A DNA stretch of 64,000 nt, taken from contig NZ_KZ268708.1 in the NCBI RefSeq assembly GCF_002233755.1, forward strand, positions 1 through 64,000, written 5' to 3'. The notes below the pieces were generated by a model. That model was not told the origin of the DNA and ran no database searches. It saw only the letters and a program-made list of their open reading frames with translations. Source of the stretch: Acinetobacter piscicola. GTDB lineage: Bacteria > Pseudomonadota > Gammaproteobacteria > Pseudomonadales > Moraxellaceae. This document shows positions 9,144 to 17,969 of the stretch, piece after piece; within the stretch, counting starts at the first letter, position 1; each line of letters starts with the position of its first letter. The position numbers and the translations under genes are program-made.

Positions 9144-10064
9144 TTAAGATTTTAAGTCCTCATCCAAAATCAATTTAGATTTTTGTGAAAGTAAAAACTG
9201 GGCAAAGTGTTGGTAAGCTGTTGGAAGTTCATCAAAATTTTGTGCAGCCAAAAGTAGTTGGCGCTTTGCCCATTCACCTGTTAACTCAATTTGATGAAAT
9301 GCATATTGTGGTTTTAACCGCTGTGCTGCTCGTTTAGGCATAATTGCGATCCCTACGCCGTTGGCAACCACTTGAGCAATAGCGCTAAAATTAGGAAGTC
9401 TTAAACGGTATTGAATTGCACAATTGAGTAACTTTGCCTGAGTTTCTATAGACTGTTGTAAAGAATGATATTGCATGAGCCCTACAAAAGGATAATTCAA
9501 ACTGTCGATGAGTTTTAATTCAGTATGTATTTTTAATGGATGATCAGTGGGGCAAATCAAAACCAATGGATCGTCAAAAAAGTCCAAAGTTTGAAGTTGT
9601 TGTGAGTTAAAGAAACTGGAAATTAATCCCAATTTTGCAGAACCTTTTTCAATCGCTTGAATAATATCGTTGCTTTCAGCTTCTTGTAAATCGATTTGTA
9701 CATGCGGATTTTCCACCAAATATTGGGGTAATAGTGCAGGTAAATATTCACTTTGAGCAGATGAATTACACCATAAGCTCATTTGTGCTGTTAGACCTTC
9801 AGCATAGGGCGACATTGCCTGTTCGAGTTGTTTTCTTTGTTGAACTAATAACAAAGCTTGTTCTGCAAAGGTTTGTCCTGCAATGGTCAGTTTAACCCCA
9901 GAAGCATGACGGATAAAAAGAGTGGTTGCATAGTGTTGTTCGAGTTTTTTGATACGTTCACTGGCTGCTTGTAATGAGATGGATGAACGTTCAGCACCTT
10001 TGGTGAGGCTTCCTGTGTCCACAATATTGAGGAAAAGTTGTAGATCAAAGAAATCTAGACGCAT
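9144..10064 (-). CDS. LysR-family transcriptional regulator
   Basis: 306 residues, the standard length. The N-terminal winged helix-turn-helix is clear (LQLFLNIVDTGSLTKGAERSSISLQAASERIKKLEQ), followed by a type 2 periplasmic-binding-like effector domain (LWCNSSAQSEYLPALLPQYLVENPHVQIDLQE). It is convergent with the TauE-like transporter, with two bases between the stop codons, so it is not a classic divergent LysR/target pair. The nearest gene upstream is the co-directional GFA-family gene. Target genes unknown. Confidence 0.9.
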   Translation of the reverse strand: MRLDFFDLQLFLNIVDTGSLTKGAERSSISLQAASERIKKLEQHYATTLFIRHASGVKLTIAGQTFAEQALLLVQQRKQLEQAMSPYAEGLTAQMSLWCNSSAQSEYLPALLPQYLVENPHVQIDLQEAESNDIIQAIEKGSAKLGLISSFFNSQQLQTLDFFDDPLVLICPTDHPLKIHTELKLIDSLNYPFVGLMQYHSLQQSIETQAKLLNCAIQYRLRLPNFSAIAQVVANGVGIAIMPKRAAQRLKPQYAFHQIELTGEWAKRQLLLAAQNFDELPTAYQHFAQFLLSQKSKLILDEDLKS

Positions 10065-10123
10065 AGTGATGAGATAAGTTGGTTTTGTTTGATTATAACT
10101 GAGAGTATCAGTATTTTTGCTGG

Positions 10124-10546
10124 CTATTGTTCATTTTGAACAGTTTCATAATTTAAATAACCTATAACACCACCACCTCCATCTTTGGGGTGATTGATAC
10201 CATTCATGATAGGAATTTTGGTGAAATCGAAAGGCGATAGGTCTGCAATACATGCAACATTGACTCCGAATTGTTCAGGATTAGAACGTCTCTGATGAAA
10301 AGTATAAATGCCACAAACTGAACAAAAATAATGTACTGCTTGCCCTGTATTAAAACGGTATTCGGTTAGTTTATCTTTGCCTTCATAAATGTCTATTCCT
10401 GACAATGGTGCAGAGACTGCGACTGCACCACGCATGCGACAAAAAGAACAATTACATCTTCTGATTGTATTGAAACCGTCTGTGAGTTCAACGGTAAATT
10501 TAACTGTTCCACAGTGGCATCGAGCAAGTTTCTTTTCAGCCATCAA
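10124..10546 (-). CDS. GFA (glutathione-dependent formaldehyde-activating enzyme-like)/CENP-V family zinc protein
   Basis: 140 residues. Zinc-binding cysteines are arranged as in the family: CHCG near residue 9, CNCSFC near residue 32 and CSVCG near residue 76. Members are small cytoplasmic proteins; the founding activity (S-hydroxymethylglutathione synthesis) holds for few of them, so only the fold should be transferred. It lies 59 nt upstream of the LysR gene on the same strand and could share its transcript. Confidence 0.85.
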   Translation of the reverse strand: MMAEKKLARCHCGTVKFTVELTDGFNTIRRCNCSFCRMRGAVAVSAPLSGIDIYEGKDKLTEYRFNTGQAVHYFCSVCGIYTFHQRRSNPEQFGVNVACIADLSPFDFTKIPIMNGINHPKDGGGGVIGYLNYETVQNEQ

Positions 10547-10670
10547 TTATCTTCCTTACTTTATTTAACTGATTTGGAATTTGTTGATTTTCAAATTAAA
10601 GAATGAATGCTCTTAATTTATCAAGGTTTGTATAAAAAATGCGCTTAATTTAAATTTATGTTATATTTAA

Positions 10671-10682
10671 TCTCAATTGAGA
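10671..10682. promoter_or_regulatory. Perfect palindrome, likely operator of the relB-yafQ module
   Basis: TCTCAATTGAGA is a perfect 12-bp palindrome placed 7 nt before the AAGGAG ribosome-binding site and just after an AT-rich TTATATTTAAT stretch that can serve as -10. Ribbon-helix-helix antitoxins of the RelB/DinJ type bind such palindromes to repress their own operon. The role is inferred from position and symmetry. Confidence 0.65.
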
Positions 10683-10700
10683 TACAAAAAGGAGTGTAGT

Positions 10701-10982
10701 GTGTCTTCGCAAACTTCAATGTTGCATGTACGAATTGATGATGAAACCAAGTTGCAAGCACAACAAGCGTTAAAAGCGATGGGTTTGTCTGTTTCCGATG
10801 CTGTACGCATTTTTTTGACACGTGTTGTTGCAGAACAAGCAATTCCGTTTGATGTGCGAGTACCTAATGCTGAGACTGTTTCAGCAATGAATGAAGCAGA
10901 TGATCTTATTCAGAAGAAAAAAGCACGTTTTGAGACAGTAGAAGGCTTGTTTAATGACCTCGAAAAAAACAGCTCAAGATAA
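10701..10982 (+). CDS. RelB/DinJ-family antitoxin
   Basis: 93 residues from the GTG at 10701, which has AAGGAG six bases upstream; an in-frame TTG at 10677 lies inside the palindrome and is unlikely. The N-terminus (MLHVRIDDETKLQAQQALKA) is a ribbon-helix-helix DNA-binding strand and helix. SVSDAVRIFLTRVVAEQAIPF is the second helix signature of the RelB/DinJ family. The C-terminal half is charged and would wrap the toxin. It overlaps the toxin gene by 29 nt, as in many toxin-antitoxin operons, and probably represses the pair through the upstream palindrome. Confidence 0.9.
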   Translation: MSSQTSMLHVRIDDETKLQAQQALKAMGLSVSDAVRIFLTRVVAEQAIPFDVRVPNAETVSAMNEADDLIQKKKARFETVEGLFNDLEKNSSR

Positions 10983-11280
10983 ACGTGCTGTTTTGGCTCG
11001 ATCATCGGATTATACAAAAGAGTTTTTAGCAGATTGGCAACGGCTTTCTCGTAATGGTCGTTATGATATGAAAAAACTCAAGACAGTGATGATGCTGCTG
11101 ATTGCAAATGATGAGCCTTTAGGAGTTGAATGGAAAGATCATGCTCTGACAGGTAATTGGATCAATTATCGTGAGTTGCATGTAGGTGGAGACTTTCTGC
11201 TTATTTATCGTATTGAAGCTTTATCTAAATTCGATATGATTGTTTTTGTTCGTGCTGGTACACATAGTGAATTATTTTAA
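10954..11280 (+). CDS. YafQ-family mRNA interferase toxin (RelE superfamily)
   Basis: 108 residues. The catalytic pattern of YafQ is complete: His in WKDHAL, His and Asp in ELHVGGDFLLIYRI, and the terminal His in AGTHSELF. Known YafQ cuts mRNA on the ribosome, at AAA codons followed by A or G in E. coli. The N-terminal tail of about 18 residues is slightly longer than usual; a start further in cannot be excluded because translation is coupled to the antitoxin. The next element is a shared terminator. Nothing suggests decay, so the module is probably active. Confidence 0.9.
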   Translation: MTSKKTAQDKRAVLARSSDYTKEFLADWQRLSRNGRYDMKKLKTVMMLLIANDEPLGVEWKDHALTGNWINYRELHVGGDFLLIYRIEALSKFDMIVFVRAGTHSELF

Positions 11281-11306
11281 AAACAATGTGATAAAAATTT
11301 TCCAAC

Positions 11307-11331
11307 AAAAAAGCTCCCTCAGGAGCTTTTT
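11307..11331. terminator. Bidirectional terminator between yafQ and fkpB
   Basis: Stem AGCTCC / GGAGCT with CTCA loop, flanked by an A tract on the left and a T tract on the right, so it can end transcripts from both convergent units. Confidence 0.88.
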
Positions 11332-11343
11332 AAATTGATGAAA

Positions 11344-11829
11344 TTACATCAATTTCACACCTTGCTGACCAGCAGGTGTTACTTTAAAAATTTCAACTTC
11401 AAAGGTAATATTTTTACCTGCTAAAGGATGGTTAAAATCGACTTCGGTGATGTCATCGCCAACCGTTTTAACCACACCAAATAGGCTTTGCTTTGCTTTG
11501 TCTTCAAACTCGATCATGTGACCTTCAACAGGACGTTGTTCAAACTTCACAGTATCAAATTTCTGAATATTTTCAGGATTCCAAGGACCAAAAGCATCTT
11601 CAGGAGGTAAACTCACCGTACGACGATCGCCTGCACGAAGACCAAATAAAGCCTTCTCAAAACCTGGTAACAAACTACCATCACCCATGACTAAGCTCAC
11701 AGGTTCTTCACGGCTACGTGTGTTATCAATTTCTACACCATTTTCAATGGCAACAGAAAAGTGCAGGTCCACTTTTGATCCATCCGCAATACGAGTTTCG
11801 TCATTCGGATTAATAATTTGTTCAGTCAT
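11344..11829 (-). CDS. fkpB: FKBP-type peptidyl-prolyl isomerase, SlpA/FkpB type
   Basis: 161 residues from the ATG at 11829, which overlaps the lspA stop by 8 nt (ATGACTGA). The FKBP core carries an inserted flap domain typical of SlyD/SlpA proteins: LHFSVAIENGVEIDNT, then GDGSLLPGFEKALFGLRAGDRRTVSLPPEDAFG, the insert, then VDFNHPLAGKNITFEVEI. No signal peptide, so a cytoplasmic prolyl isomerase and chaperone that may act on nascent chains. It is the last gene of the ribF-ileS-lspA-fkpB unit; in many gammaproteobacteria ispH follows, but here a terminator does. Confidence 0.92.
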   Translation of the reverse strand: MTEQIINPNDETRIADGSKVDLHFSVAIENGVEIDNTRSREEPVSLVMGDGSLLPGFEKALFGLRAGDRRTVSLPPEDAFGPWNPENIQKFDTVKFEQRPVEGHMIEFEDKAKQSLFGVVKTVGDDITEVDFNHPLAGKNITFEVEIFKVTPAGQQGVKLM

Positions 11830-12361
11830 TTTGCGCTTCCGCACGTTGAATACGATGTTTCTCTAAAAAGAAAGTATCGATTAACAATAAAATCGTACCG
11901 AGAGTGATGGCACTATCGGCAATGTTGAATGCTGGAAAGTGGTGATTTTGGTAGAACACATGAATAAAATCAACAACGTAGCCTAAACTAACACGATCGA
12001 TTAAATTACCAATTGCTCCACCTAAGATCAATGCAATGGCCATCGGCAAAATCACCGTACTTTTTGGCATACGCAATAGCCAAAAAATAAAGATAATGGA
12101 TACAATCCCAGCCAACCCAGTAAACAAATAATGTTGCCAACCGCCTGCATCAGACAAAAAGCTAAAAGCTGCGCCGTAATTATGCAACAAAGTCCAATTT
12201 AAAAAGGGCAGTACAGGTACAGGCTCTGCATAAGTCAGATGTGTACTTGCAATATTCTTAGTCCACTGGTCAATAATGATGGCAAGGACGGAAAGTCCAA
12301 GCCACATTAAATTATGAGGATAAAATTGGAATAAGCCCTTTTTATTTTGCGGATTAGGCAT
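11822..12361 (-). CDS. lspA: Lipoprotein signal peptidase (signal peptidase II)
   Basis: 179 residues from the ATG at 12361, which overlaps the ileS stop by 8 nt (ATGCCTAA); a longer in-frame start lies inside ileS. Four hydrophobic segments are present. The family boxes are intact: [28 protein letters not shown] and [11 protein letters not shown], which contain the two catalytic aspartates. The enzyme cleaves the signal peptide of diacylglyceryl-prolipoproteins in the inner membrane, so it processes lipoproteins such as Wza and the efflux adaptor encoded in this window. Confidence 0.96.
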   Translation of the reverse strand: MPNPQNKKGLFQFYPHNLMWLGLSVLAIIIDQWTKNIASTHLTYAEPVPVLPFLNWTLLHNYGAAFSFLSDAGGWQHYLFTGLAGIVSIIFIFWLLRMPKSTVILPMAIALILGGAIGNLIDRVSLGYVVDFIHVFYQNHHFPAFNIADSAITLGTILLLIDTFFLEKHRIQRAEAQND

Positions 12362-15197
12362 ATTTTCTCTCTTCGCCTTGACCTGTAGGAAGGTTGATAA
12401 TACAACGAGAACAAAGACCTGGATGTGCATGATGTGTATTTACATCAGGTAGAACATGCCAGCAACGTGCACATTTTTCTCCATCCGCAGCAGACACTTT
12501 GACTCGTAGTCCAGCAAGATCAGTTGTTTCACCTTGAGTTTCATCCAATGCATTTACAATCACTTGAGAGGTGATTAACACAAAGCGAAGTTCATCCTCT
12601 AACTGGTCTAATACTGCTTTAAGTTCAGCATCTGCCCAAAGTTCCACTTTTGCAGAGAGGTTTGAACCGATTAGTTTCGCATTACGAGCTGCTTCAATCT
12701 GCTTATTCACAGCAGATTTAACAGCGATCAGCGTTTGCCAATCTGCTTCAGAAATTAAGTTCGCCGTAGATGCAACAGGAATGTCATACCACTCCGCAGT
12801 AAATACATATTTCTCTGACTGCTCAGGAATCAGTGGCCAAGCTTCTTGCGCAGTAAAGCTCAAGATTGGAGACATCCAACGAACAAAGGCTTGCACTAAA
12901 TGATACAGCGCAGTTTGTGCCGAATGACGTGCTTTAGAATCTGCTTTAGTTGTGTATTGACGATCTTTAATGATGTCTAAATAGAAACCACCCAAGTCAT
13001 TGATACAGAAATTAGTCAAAGCATTGGTCACGATATGGAAATTCATATCTTCATAAGCTTGTTGAATGGTTTTTTGCACATCGGCAGCACGTTGTAAAAT
13101 ATATTGATCAATCGCGATCAATTGATCTACAGGCAATGCATCTGTTGATGGCTTGAAACCATTTAAGTTGGCCAATAAGAAACGCAAAGTATTACGGATA
13201 CGACGATAACCATCAGATGCACGGCTAAAGATTTCTTTACCTGCCGTCATTTCATAACGGTAGTCAGCCGAAGCGATCCAGAAACGTAGACCATCTGCAC
13301 CCATATCTTTAATGATGTCTTGAGGTGTGATGATATTACCAATCGATTTTGACATCTTACGGCCTTTCTCATCTACCACGAAACCGTGAGTAAGCAAGCC
13401 TTTGTAAGGCGCACGTTTATTGATGGCAATCGATGTTAATAATGAAGATTGGAACCAACCACGATGTTGGTCTGAACCTTCTAAATACAAATCAGCTGGA
13501 TCAGTCAAATCTTCACGTTCACGCAATACAGCATAGTGTGTTGTACCTGAGTCAAACCACACATCTAAAGTATCGCGAACTGCGTTGTACTGTTCAGCAT
13601 CTGCACCGATGAATTCGCTCGCGTCACGATTGTACCAACCGTCGATACCTTCTTGTTCGATCAGTTTAGCAACTTCTTCGATGAGTTCAGGTGTGCGAGG
13701 GTGCAACTCATGCGTATCTTTATGTACAAAGAACGGGATTGGAACACCCCAAGTACGTTGACGTGAAATACACCAGTCTGGGCGACCATCAATCATCGAT
13801 TGAATACGATTTTTACCCCAATCTGGAACAAAATCGATATCATTTTCAATGGCATTTAAAGCATCTTGACGTAAGCCTTGAGCATCCATGCTGATAAACC
13901 ATTGTGGTGTCGCACGGAAAATAATCGGTGTTTTATGACGCCAGCAATGCGGATAGCTATGTGTAATTGCAACATGCGCCCAAAGCTTTCCAGCTGTGCA
14001 TAAAGCTTCAATGATTTGCGGATTGGCTTTGTAAATGTGTTCGCCTGCAAAAATCGGAGCAGTTGGCAAATACACACCATTACCGCCGACTGGATTATCA
14101 ACGATTAAATTGTATTGCAAACCGACTTTATAATCGTCCACACCATGACCTGGCGCAGTATGTACCGCACCTGTACCACTGGTTGCAATAACATGTTCAC
14201 CTAAAATTACAGGTACTTGGCGATCTGTAATGAGTGGATGCTGTAATTGTAAATGTTCAAGTTTAGCACCGACAAAATCAGCCAAAACTTTTGGATTTTC
14301 AAGTTTATAACGCTCACACGCAGAGGCAACTAAATCTTTGGCTAAGATTAAGTTATGTGTACCACGATCAGATTGGATTTCAACCAATTGATATTCAATG
14401 TCAGCATGAAGGGCAACGGCTTGGTTGGCAGGAAGCGTCCAAGGCGTTGTTGTCCAAATGACGATATCGGTAGGATTGTGAACAACGACACCGACTTTTG
14501 TAGATAAATCAGCAAGATCGACCACACCAAAACCAACATCGATCGCATCAGATTTTTTATCTTGGTAATCAACTTCAGCTTCTGCAAGTGCAGAACCACA
14601 ATCTAAACACCAGTTAACGGGTTTAAGACCAGGTTCGATATGTCCTGCTTTGGCAATTTCACCCAATGCACGGACGATATCAGCTTCTTGTTTGAAGTTC
14701 ATGGTTAAGTAAGGATTATCCCAATCCCCAAACACGCCCATACGTACAAAATCTTTTTTCTGTAATTCGATTTGTGTATTGGCATATTCACGACAAGCTT
14801 TACGGAATGTCGATGCATCTACTTTAACGCCAACTTTACCGACCTTTTCTTCAACTTTAAGTTCGATTGGTAAGCCGTGGCAGTCCCAACCCGGAACATA
14901 AGGCGCGTCAAAACCATCCATCACACGGCTTTTGATAATAATGTCTTTAAGGACTTTATTCACAGCGTGACCTAAGTGGATTTGACCATTGGCATATGGA
15001 GGGCCGTCATGAAGTACATATTTTTTCTTGCCAATACGCGATGTACGAATCTGCTGATAAATATTGTCGGCATACCACTCTTCTAACCATTTCGCTTCAC
15101 GTACTGCAAGATTTGCTTTCATTGCAAATTCAGTACCTGGGAGGTTTAGTGTGGCTTTGTAATCCACAGCATTTTCAGGAGTTTGCTTATCGCTCAT
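12354..15197 (-). CDS. ileS: Isoleucyl-tRNA synthetase
   Basis: 947 residues from the ATG at 15197 ([20 protein letters not shown]), favoured over an ATG four codons upstream by similarity to the family N-terminus. The class I signatures are present: the HIGH variant in [20 protein letters not shown] and KMSKS in [11 protein letters not shown]. The CP1 editing domain contains the [11 protein letters not shown] motif. The C-terminus has the zinc knuckle CARCWH...CSRC of the bacterial type 1 enzyme. Cytoplasmic. Part of the ribF-ileS-lspA-fkpB order found in many gammaproteobacteria. Confidence 0.98.
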   Translation of the reverse strand: MSDKQTPENAVDYKATLNLPGTEFAMKANLAVREAKWLEEWYADNIYQQIRTSRIGKKKYVLHDGPPYANGQIHLGHAVNKVLKDIIIKSRVMDGFDAPYVPGWDCHGLPIELKVEEKVGKVGVKVDASTFRKACREYANTQIELQKKDFVRMGVFGDWDNPYLTMNFKQEADIVRALGEIAKAGHIEPGLKPVNWCLDCGSALAEAEVDYQDKKSDAIDVGFGVVDLADLSTKVGVVVHNPTDIVIWTTTPWTLPANQAVALHADIEYQLVEIQSDRGTHNLILAKDLVASACERYKLENPKVLADFVGAKLEHLQLQHPLITDRQVPVILGEHVIATSGTGAVHTAPGHGVDDYKVGLQYNLIVDNPVGGNGVYLPTAPIFAGEHIYKANPQIIEALCTAGKLWAHVAITHSYPHCWRHKTPIIFRATPQWFISMDAQGLRQDALNAIENDIDFVPDWGKNRIQSMIDGRPDWCISRQRTWGVPIPFFVHKDTHELHPRTPELIEEVAKLIEQEGIDGWYNRDASEFIGADAEQYNAVRDTLDVWFDSGTTHYAVLREREDLTDPADLYLEGSDQHRGWFQSSLLTSIAINKRAPYKGLLTHGFVVDEKGRKMSKSIGNIITPQDIIKDMGADGLRFWIASADYRYEMTAGKEIFSRASDGYRRIRNTLRFLLANLNGFKPSTDALPVDQLIAIDQYILQRAADVQKTIQQAYEDMNFHIVTNALTNFCINDLGGFYLDIIKDRQYTTKADSKARHSAQTALYHLVQAFVRWMSPILSFTAQEAWPLIPEQSEKYVFTAEWYDIPVASTANLISEADWQTLIAVKSAVNKQIEAARNAKLIGSNLSAKVELWADAELKAVLDQLEDELRFVLITSQVIVNALDETQGETTDLAGLRVKVSAADGEKCARCWHVLPDVNTHHAHPGLCSRCIINLPTGQGEERKYA

Positions 15198-15258
15198 GCA
15201 AGTTGTCATCCAATATTATCAGCTCGATTGCTGACACGTTTTACAATAAAAAATTTGA

Positions 15259-16260
15259 TTAAAAAGGAAACTTGGGGGTGTTTTTGCGAAATTCAAGTAA
15301 TCGCTCAACATCATCATCAATTCCTGCTTGAAGTGCTTCAAGTGATGGGTAATTTAATTCGCCGTGTAAATAGTCGAGGAAAGTCACCCGCATTAACAGA
15401 CCATACAGATTAGCAGAAACATTGGGGAAATGTACTTCTAATCGCCACTCTGGATGTTCCTGTTGAATCGCAGGTCGTGTTCCAACATGCCCTGCGCCAT
15501 ATAAAGCATGGTCTTGGTAGCCAAGAACACCTGTTTTACTTGGATTTTCAGCTTTGACCTTCTCAGTCAAAGAAGTCGTTTCACAAATAACTTCGACACC
15601 ATAAATTCCACTTAAACAAGGTCTATGTCGCCCGACACGAACATTGATGGTTGGGAAGTTCAAAGTACGACCAATCTGGTCACCATATTGCACACGACCA
15701 ATCATGCTATAGGGACGACCGAGCAGTTTTGCCGCAAGTGCTAAATCACCTGCTTGGAGGACTTGACGAATTCGAGTTGAACTGACACGTTCACCATCAA
15801 ATTCGATGGTGTTGAGATTGGTGACGTGAAAGCCGTATTGTTTTAGAAATTCACTATTGCCTTGACGATCTTTACCAAAATGGAAGTCATCACCAAGCAC
15901 TAAATTTTGTGCATTGAGTTTATTTTTGAGAATGTCAGCAAAATTTTCTGCGCTTAAACTACGGAATTGATTATCGAATTTGGCAATCGCAATATAATCC
16001 ACACCCAGCTCAGTTAAATATTCTACTTTTTCTCTGAGTGAACTAATACGTGGGGGTGCTTCGTAACCTTTAAAAAACTCTAAAGGTTGCGGCTCAAAAA
16101 TCATCACCAAGGTTTTTAAGTTTTGTACTTGGGCAATTTGTTTGAGTTGTGAAACCATCGCTTGATGTCCCAAATGGACACCATCAAAATTGCCAATCGT
16201 CACAGCGGTTTTGGGCAATTGAAAATTCGGTGCTAAAGCATTTAGACGTAACAGCTGCAT
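15259..16260 (-). CDS. ribF: Bifunctional riboflavin kinase / FAD synthetase
   Basis: 333 residues. The N-terminal nucleotidyltransferase domain has TIGNFDGVHLGHQAMV (about residues 21-36) and the later SSTRIRQVLQAGD. The C-terminal riboflavin kinase domain has GRPYSMIGRVQYGDQIGRTLNFPT and YHG-like loops. It makes FMN and then FAD in the cytoplasm. It is first in the unit with ileS, lspA and fkpB, 61 nt ahead of the chosen ileS start, and divergent from the TehA-like transporter. Confidence 0.97.
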   Translation of the reverse strand: MQLLRLNALAPNFQLPKTAVTIGNFDGVHLGHQAMVSQLKQIAQVQNLKTLVMIFEPQPLEFFKGYEAPPRISSLREKVEYLTELGVDYIAIAKFDNQFRSLSAENFADILKNKLNAQNLVLGDDFHFGKDRQGNSEFLKQYGFHVTNLNTIEFDGERVSSTRIRQVLQAGDLALAAKLLGRPYSMIGRVQYGDQIGRTLNFPTINVRVGRHRPCLSGIYGVEVICETTSLTEKVKAENPSKTGVLGYQDHALYGAGHVGTRPAIQQEHPEWRLEVHFPNVSANLYGLLMRVTFLDYLHGELNYPSLEALQAGIDDDVERLLEFRKNTPKFPF

Positions 16261-16466
16261 GATTTCAAAATAAGCTTAAAATTTGAAAGGATATATATTG
16301 CCATATTCTCACAGTTTCGTCTTTGTTGTTGTGTTTTTATCCAGAAAATTTTATAAAGAATAATCTTTATATCAGTTTTGGTGATTCATTTTATAATCAT
16401 AAATCAATTTTATTTATTAATGGGCGCTCTTATAATCAATTTATCTGCTGAATTGAGGGGAAAGCG

Positions 16467-17600
16467 ATGAAAAAGCCATTTTACCAACTTGAAAAACCTA
16501 AAGAAGTGATCCGACAGTTCACGCCAAATTGGTTTACTGTGACTATGGGAACAGGTGTTGTCGCCTTGATTTTACCTGAATTTCCATTTGCACAGGCATT
16601 GTTATGGCAAGTGGCAACCCTGCTTTGGCAATTCAATAGCTTATTATTTGTGACATTTACAACCCTCTATATCTTACGTTGGCTAATTTACCCTCAAGAA
16701 GCAAAGCAGATCTTTTCACATCCAAGTATGGCATTGTTTTTAGGTGCAATTCCGATGGGCTTGGCGACTGTATTGAATGGCTTTTTAAAATTTGGTGTTG
16801 TGATTTATGGAGATACAGCAGTCCAGATTGCACAAGTACTGTGGTATGTCGATGTTATTCTGGCTGTAGGCATTGGAATCCTTGTTCCATTTTGCATGTT
16901 CAGTAAACAAGATCATCAATTACAGAGCATGACTGCGATGTGGTTATTACCTATTGTCGCATGCGAAGTTGCAGCAGCTTCAGGCGGTTTATTACTGGCA
17001 CATTTGGATGTAGGCCAACATGCTGTTGGGATTTTGTTTACAAGTTATATGTTGTGGGGGATGTCTGTTTTACCTGCATTTGCTGTTTTAACGATTCTGA
17101 TGTTGCGTTTGGCACTACATCAATTGCCAAGTAAAGAATTAGCCATTACAGGTTGGCTAGCTTTAGGGCCGATTGGTACAGGGGCTTTAGCACTTTTGGT
17201 ATTAGGTATTCAAGCACCACAGGTTTTGGCAGTCATTCAATTAGAAAGTTTAGGTCTGTTTTTTCAAAATGCAGGTATTTTGGCAAGCTTTATTCTGCTT
17301 GGTTTCGGTGTTTGGTGGTTCGCAATAGCTGTGCTTACGACACTTAAGCATGCAGCAACAGATCTACCATTTAATTTAGGTTGGTGGGGACTGACTTTTC
17401 CATTAGGTGTATTTACTTTGGCAATACTGAATTTAGGTCATCAAATTCATGTCAATTTTATTGTAGATATTGGTTTAGCTTTCGCTACGATTCTGATGTT
17501 ACTTTGGATGATGGTGATGGCTAAAACTTTAAAAGGGATGTATCAAGGTCATTTGTTCTTTTCTCCTTGTTTAAAGGTTTTATTAGAACGTGAACAATAA
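16467..17600 (+). CDS. TDT-family (TehA/Mae1/SLAC1-like) membrane transporter
   Basis: 377 residues with about ten hydrophobic segments. The N-terminal FTPNWFTVTMGTGVVALIL is the family hallmark (tPxWFa.tMGtGi). The glycines of LPACxAVLTILML and the segment GWWGLTFPLGVFTLAILNLG near the end fit C4-dicarboxylate/tellurite-resistance transporters. Family members carry malate, sulfite or anions across the inner membrane; the substrate cannot be set from sequence. A strong GAGGGGAAAGCG ribosome-binding region precedes the ATG. The next feature is a candidate regulatory RNA, not a linked gene. Confidence 0.85.
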   Translation: MKKPFYQLEKPKEVIRQFTPNWFTVTMGTGVVALILPEFPFAQALLWQVATLLWQFNSLLFVTFTTLYILRWLIYPQEAKQIFSHPSMALFLGAIPMGLATVLNGFLKFGVVIYGDTAVQIAQVLWYVDVILAVGIGILVPFCMFSKQDHQLQSMTAMWLLPIVACEVAAASGGLLLAHLDVGQHAVGILFTSYMLWGMSVLPAFAVLTILMLRLALHQLPSKELAITGWLALGPIGTGALALLVLGIQAPQVLAVIQLESLGLFFQNAGILASFILLGFGVWWFAIAVLTTLKHAATDLPFNLGWWGLTFPLGVFTLAILNLGHQIHVNFIVDIGLAFATILMLLWMMVMAKTLKGMYQGHLFFSPCLKVLLEREQ

Positions 17601-17683
17601 AGTTAAAGAAAGATCAGAGCGGAATCATAATCCATGAAGGAGCTATAAGGATATTGATTCTATTTTGAGTTTTTATCTCTATC

Positions 17684-17701
17684 TGTACGCTGTAGCGTAC
17701 A
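17684..17701. promoter_or_regulatory. GacA-type upstream activating palindrome
   Basis: TGTACG-CTGTAG-CGTACA has the length and symmetry of the GacA box TGTAAG-N6-CTTACA, with one position changed in each arm, and is a perfect 7-bp inverted repeat around TGTA. Its centre is about 65 bases before the predicted start of the GGA-hairpin RNA, where response-regulator sites sit upstream of rsmX/Y/Z-type genes in Pseudomonas. The link to GacA is an inference. Confidence 0.65.
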
Positions 17702-17745
17702 TCAATTTAGGTGTTTTACGGCTAGTACAGGTGCTTTGATTTTTC

Positions 17746-17751
17746 TATTAT
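17746..17751 (+). promoter_or_regulatory. Candidate -10 box of the RsmX/Y/Z-like RNA
   Basis: TATTAT, seven bases before the predicted first nucleotide. There is no good -35 hexamer 16-18 bases upstream, as expected for a promoter that needs an activator bound at the upstream palindrome. Confidence 0.45.
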
Positions 17752-17757
17752 AGAACC

Positions 17758-17876
17758 ATAGAGAACAGGATGTTCCAGATAAAAATAAGAAAAGACAACA
17801 ATGGAGTGAAGGTACGACAGGAGTTATACCACAGGTACAAATACGAAAAAGCTCGACAGGATGTCGGGCTTTTTTT
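17758..17876 (+). ncRNA. Candidate CsrA/RsmA-sequestering small RNA (RsmX/Y/Z-like)
   Basis: A stretch of about 119 nt with no reading frame and four GGA motifs (17768, 17803, 17820, 17859). Two are near-perfect copies of the CsrA consensus ACAGGAUGU shown as a hairpin with GGA in the loop: GAACA-GGA-TGTTC at 17763-17775 and CGACA-GGA-TGTCG at 17854-17866. The latter is also the upper stem of the intrinsic terminator. A third, ACAGGA at 17817-17822, lies in the loop of a 4-bp GGTA/TACC stem. Size, repeated GGA hairpins, own terminator and an upstream GacA-like box are the features of RNAs that titrate CsrA/RsmA. Start site estimated from the -10 box. No expression evidence is available here. 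Confidence 0.72.
17850..17876 (+). terminator. Intrinsic terminator of the small RNA
   Basis: Nine-pair stem (AGCTCGACA / TGTCGGGCT, one G-T pair) with GGA as loop and seven T. The loop itself is a CsrA-type binding motif, so the terminator doubles as a protein site. Confidence 0.9.
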
Positions 17877-17929
17877 ATTGGATGCTTATCTCATTTTGAA
17901 AACATTGGTATTCATATAAAAATGCTTAT

Positions 17930-17953
17930 AAAAAAGCAGCCTTTCGGCTGCTC
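17930..17953 (-). terminator. Rho-independent terminator of uraA
   Basis: On the minus strand: GCAGCC, GAAA loop, GGCTGC, then six T. It lies 17 nt after the uraA stop. Confidence 0.9.
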
Positions 17954-17969
17954 TTAAGTATCTTTGTTT

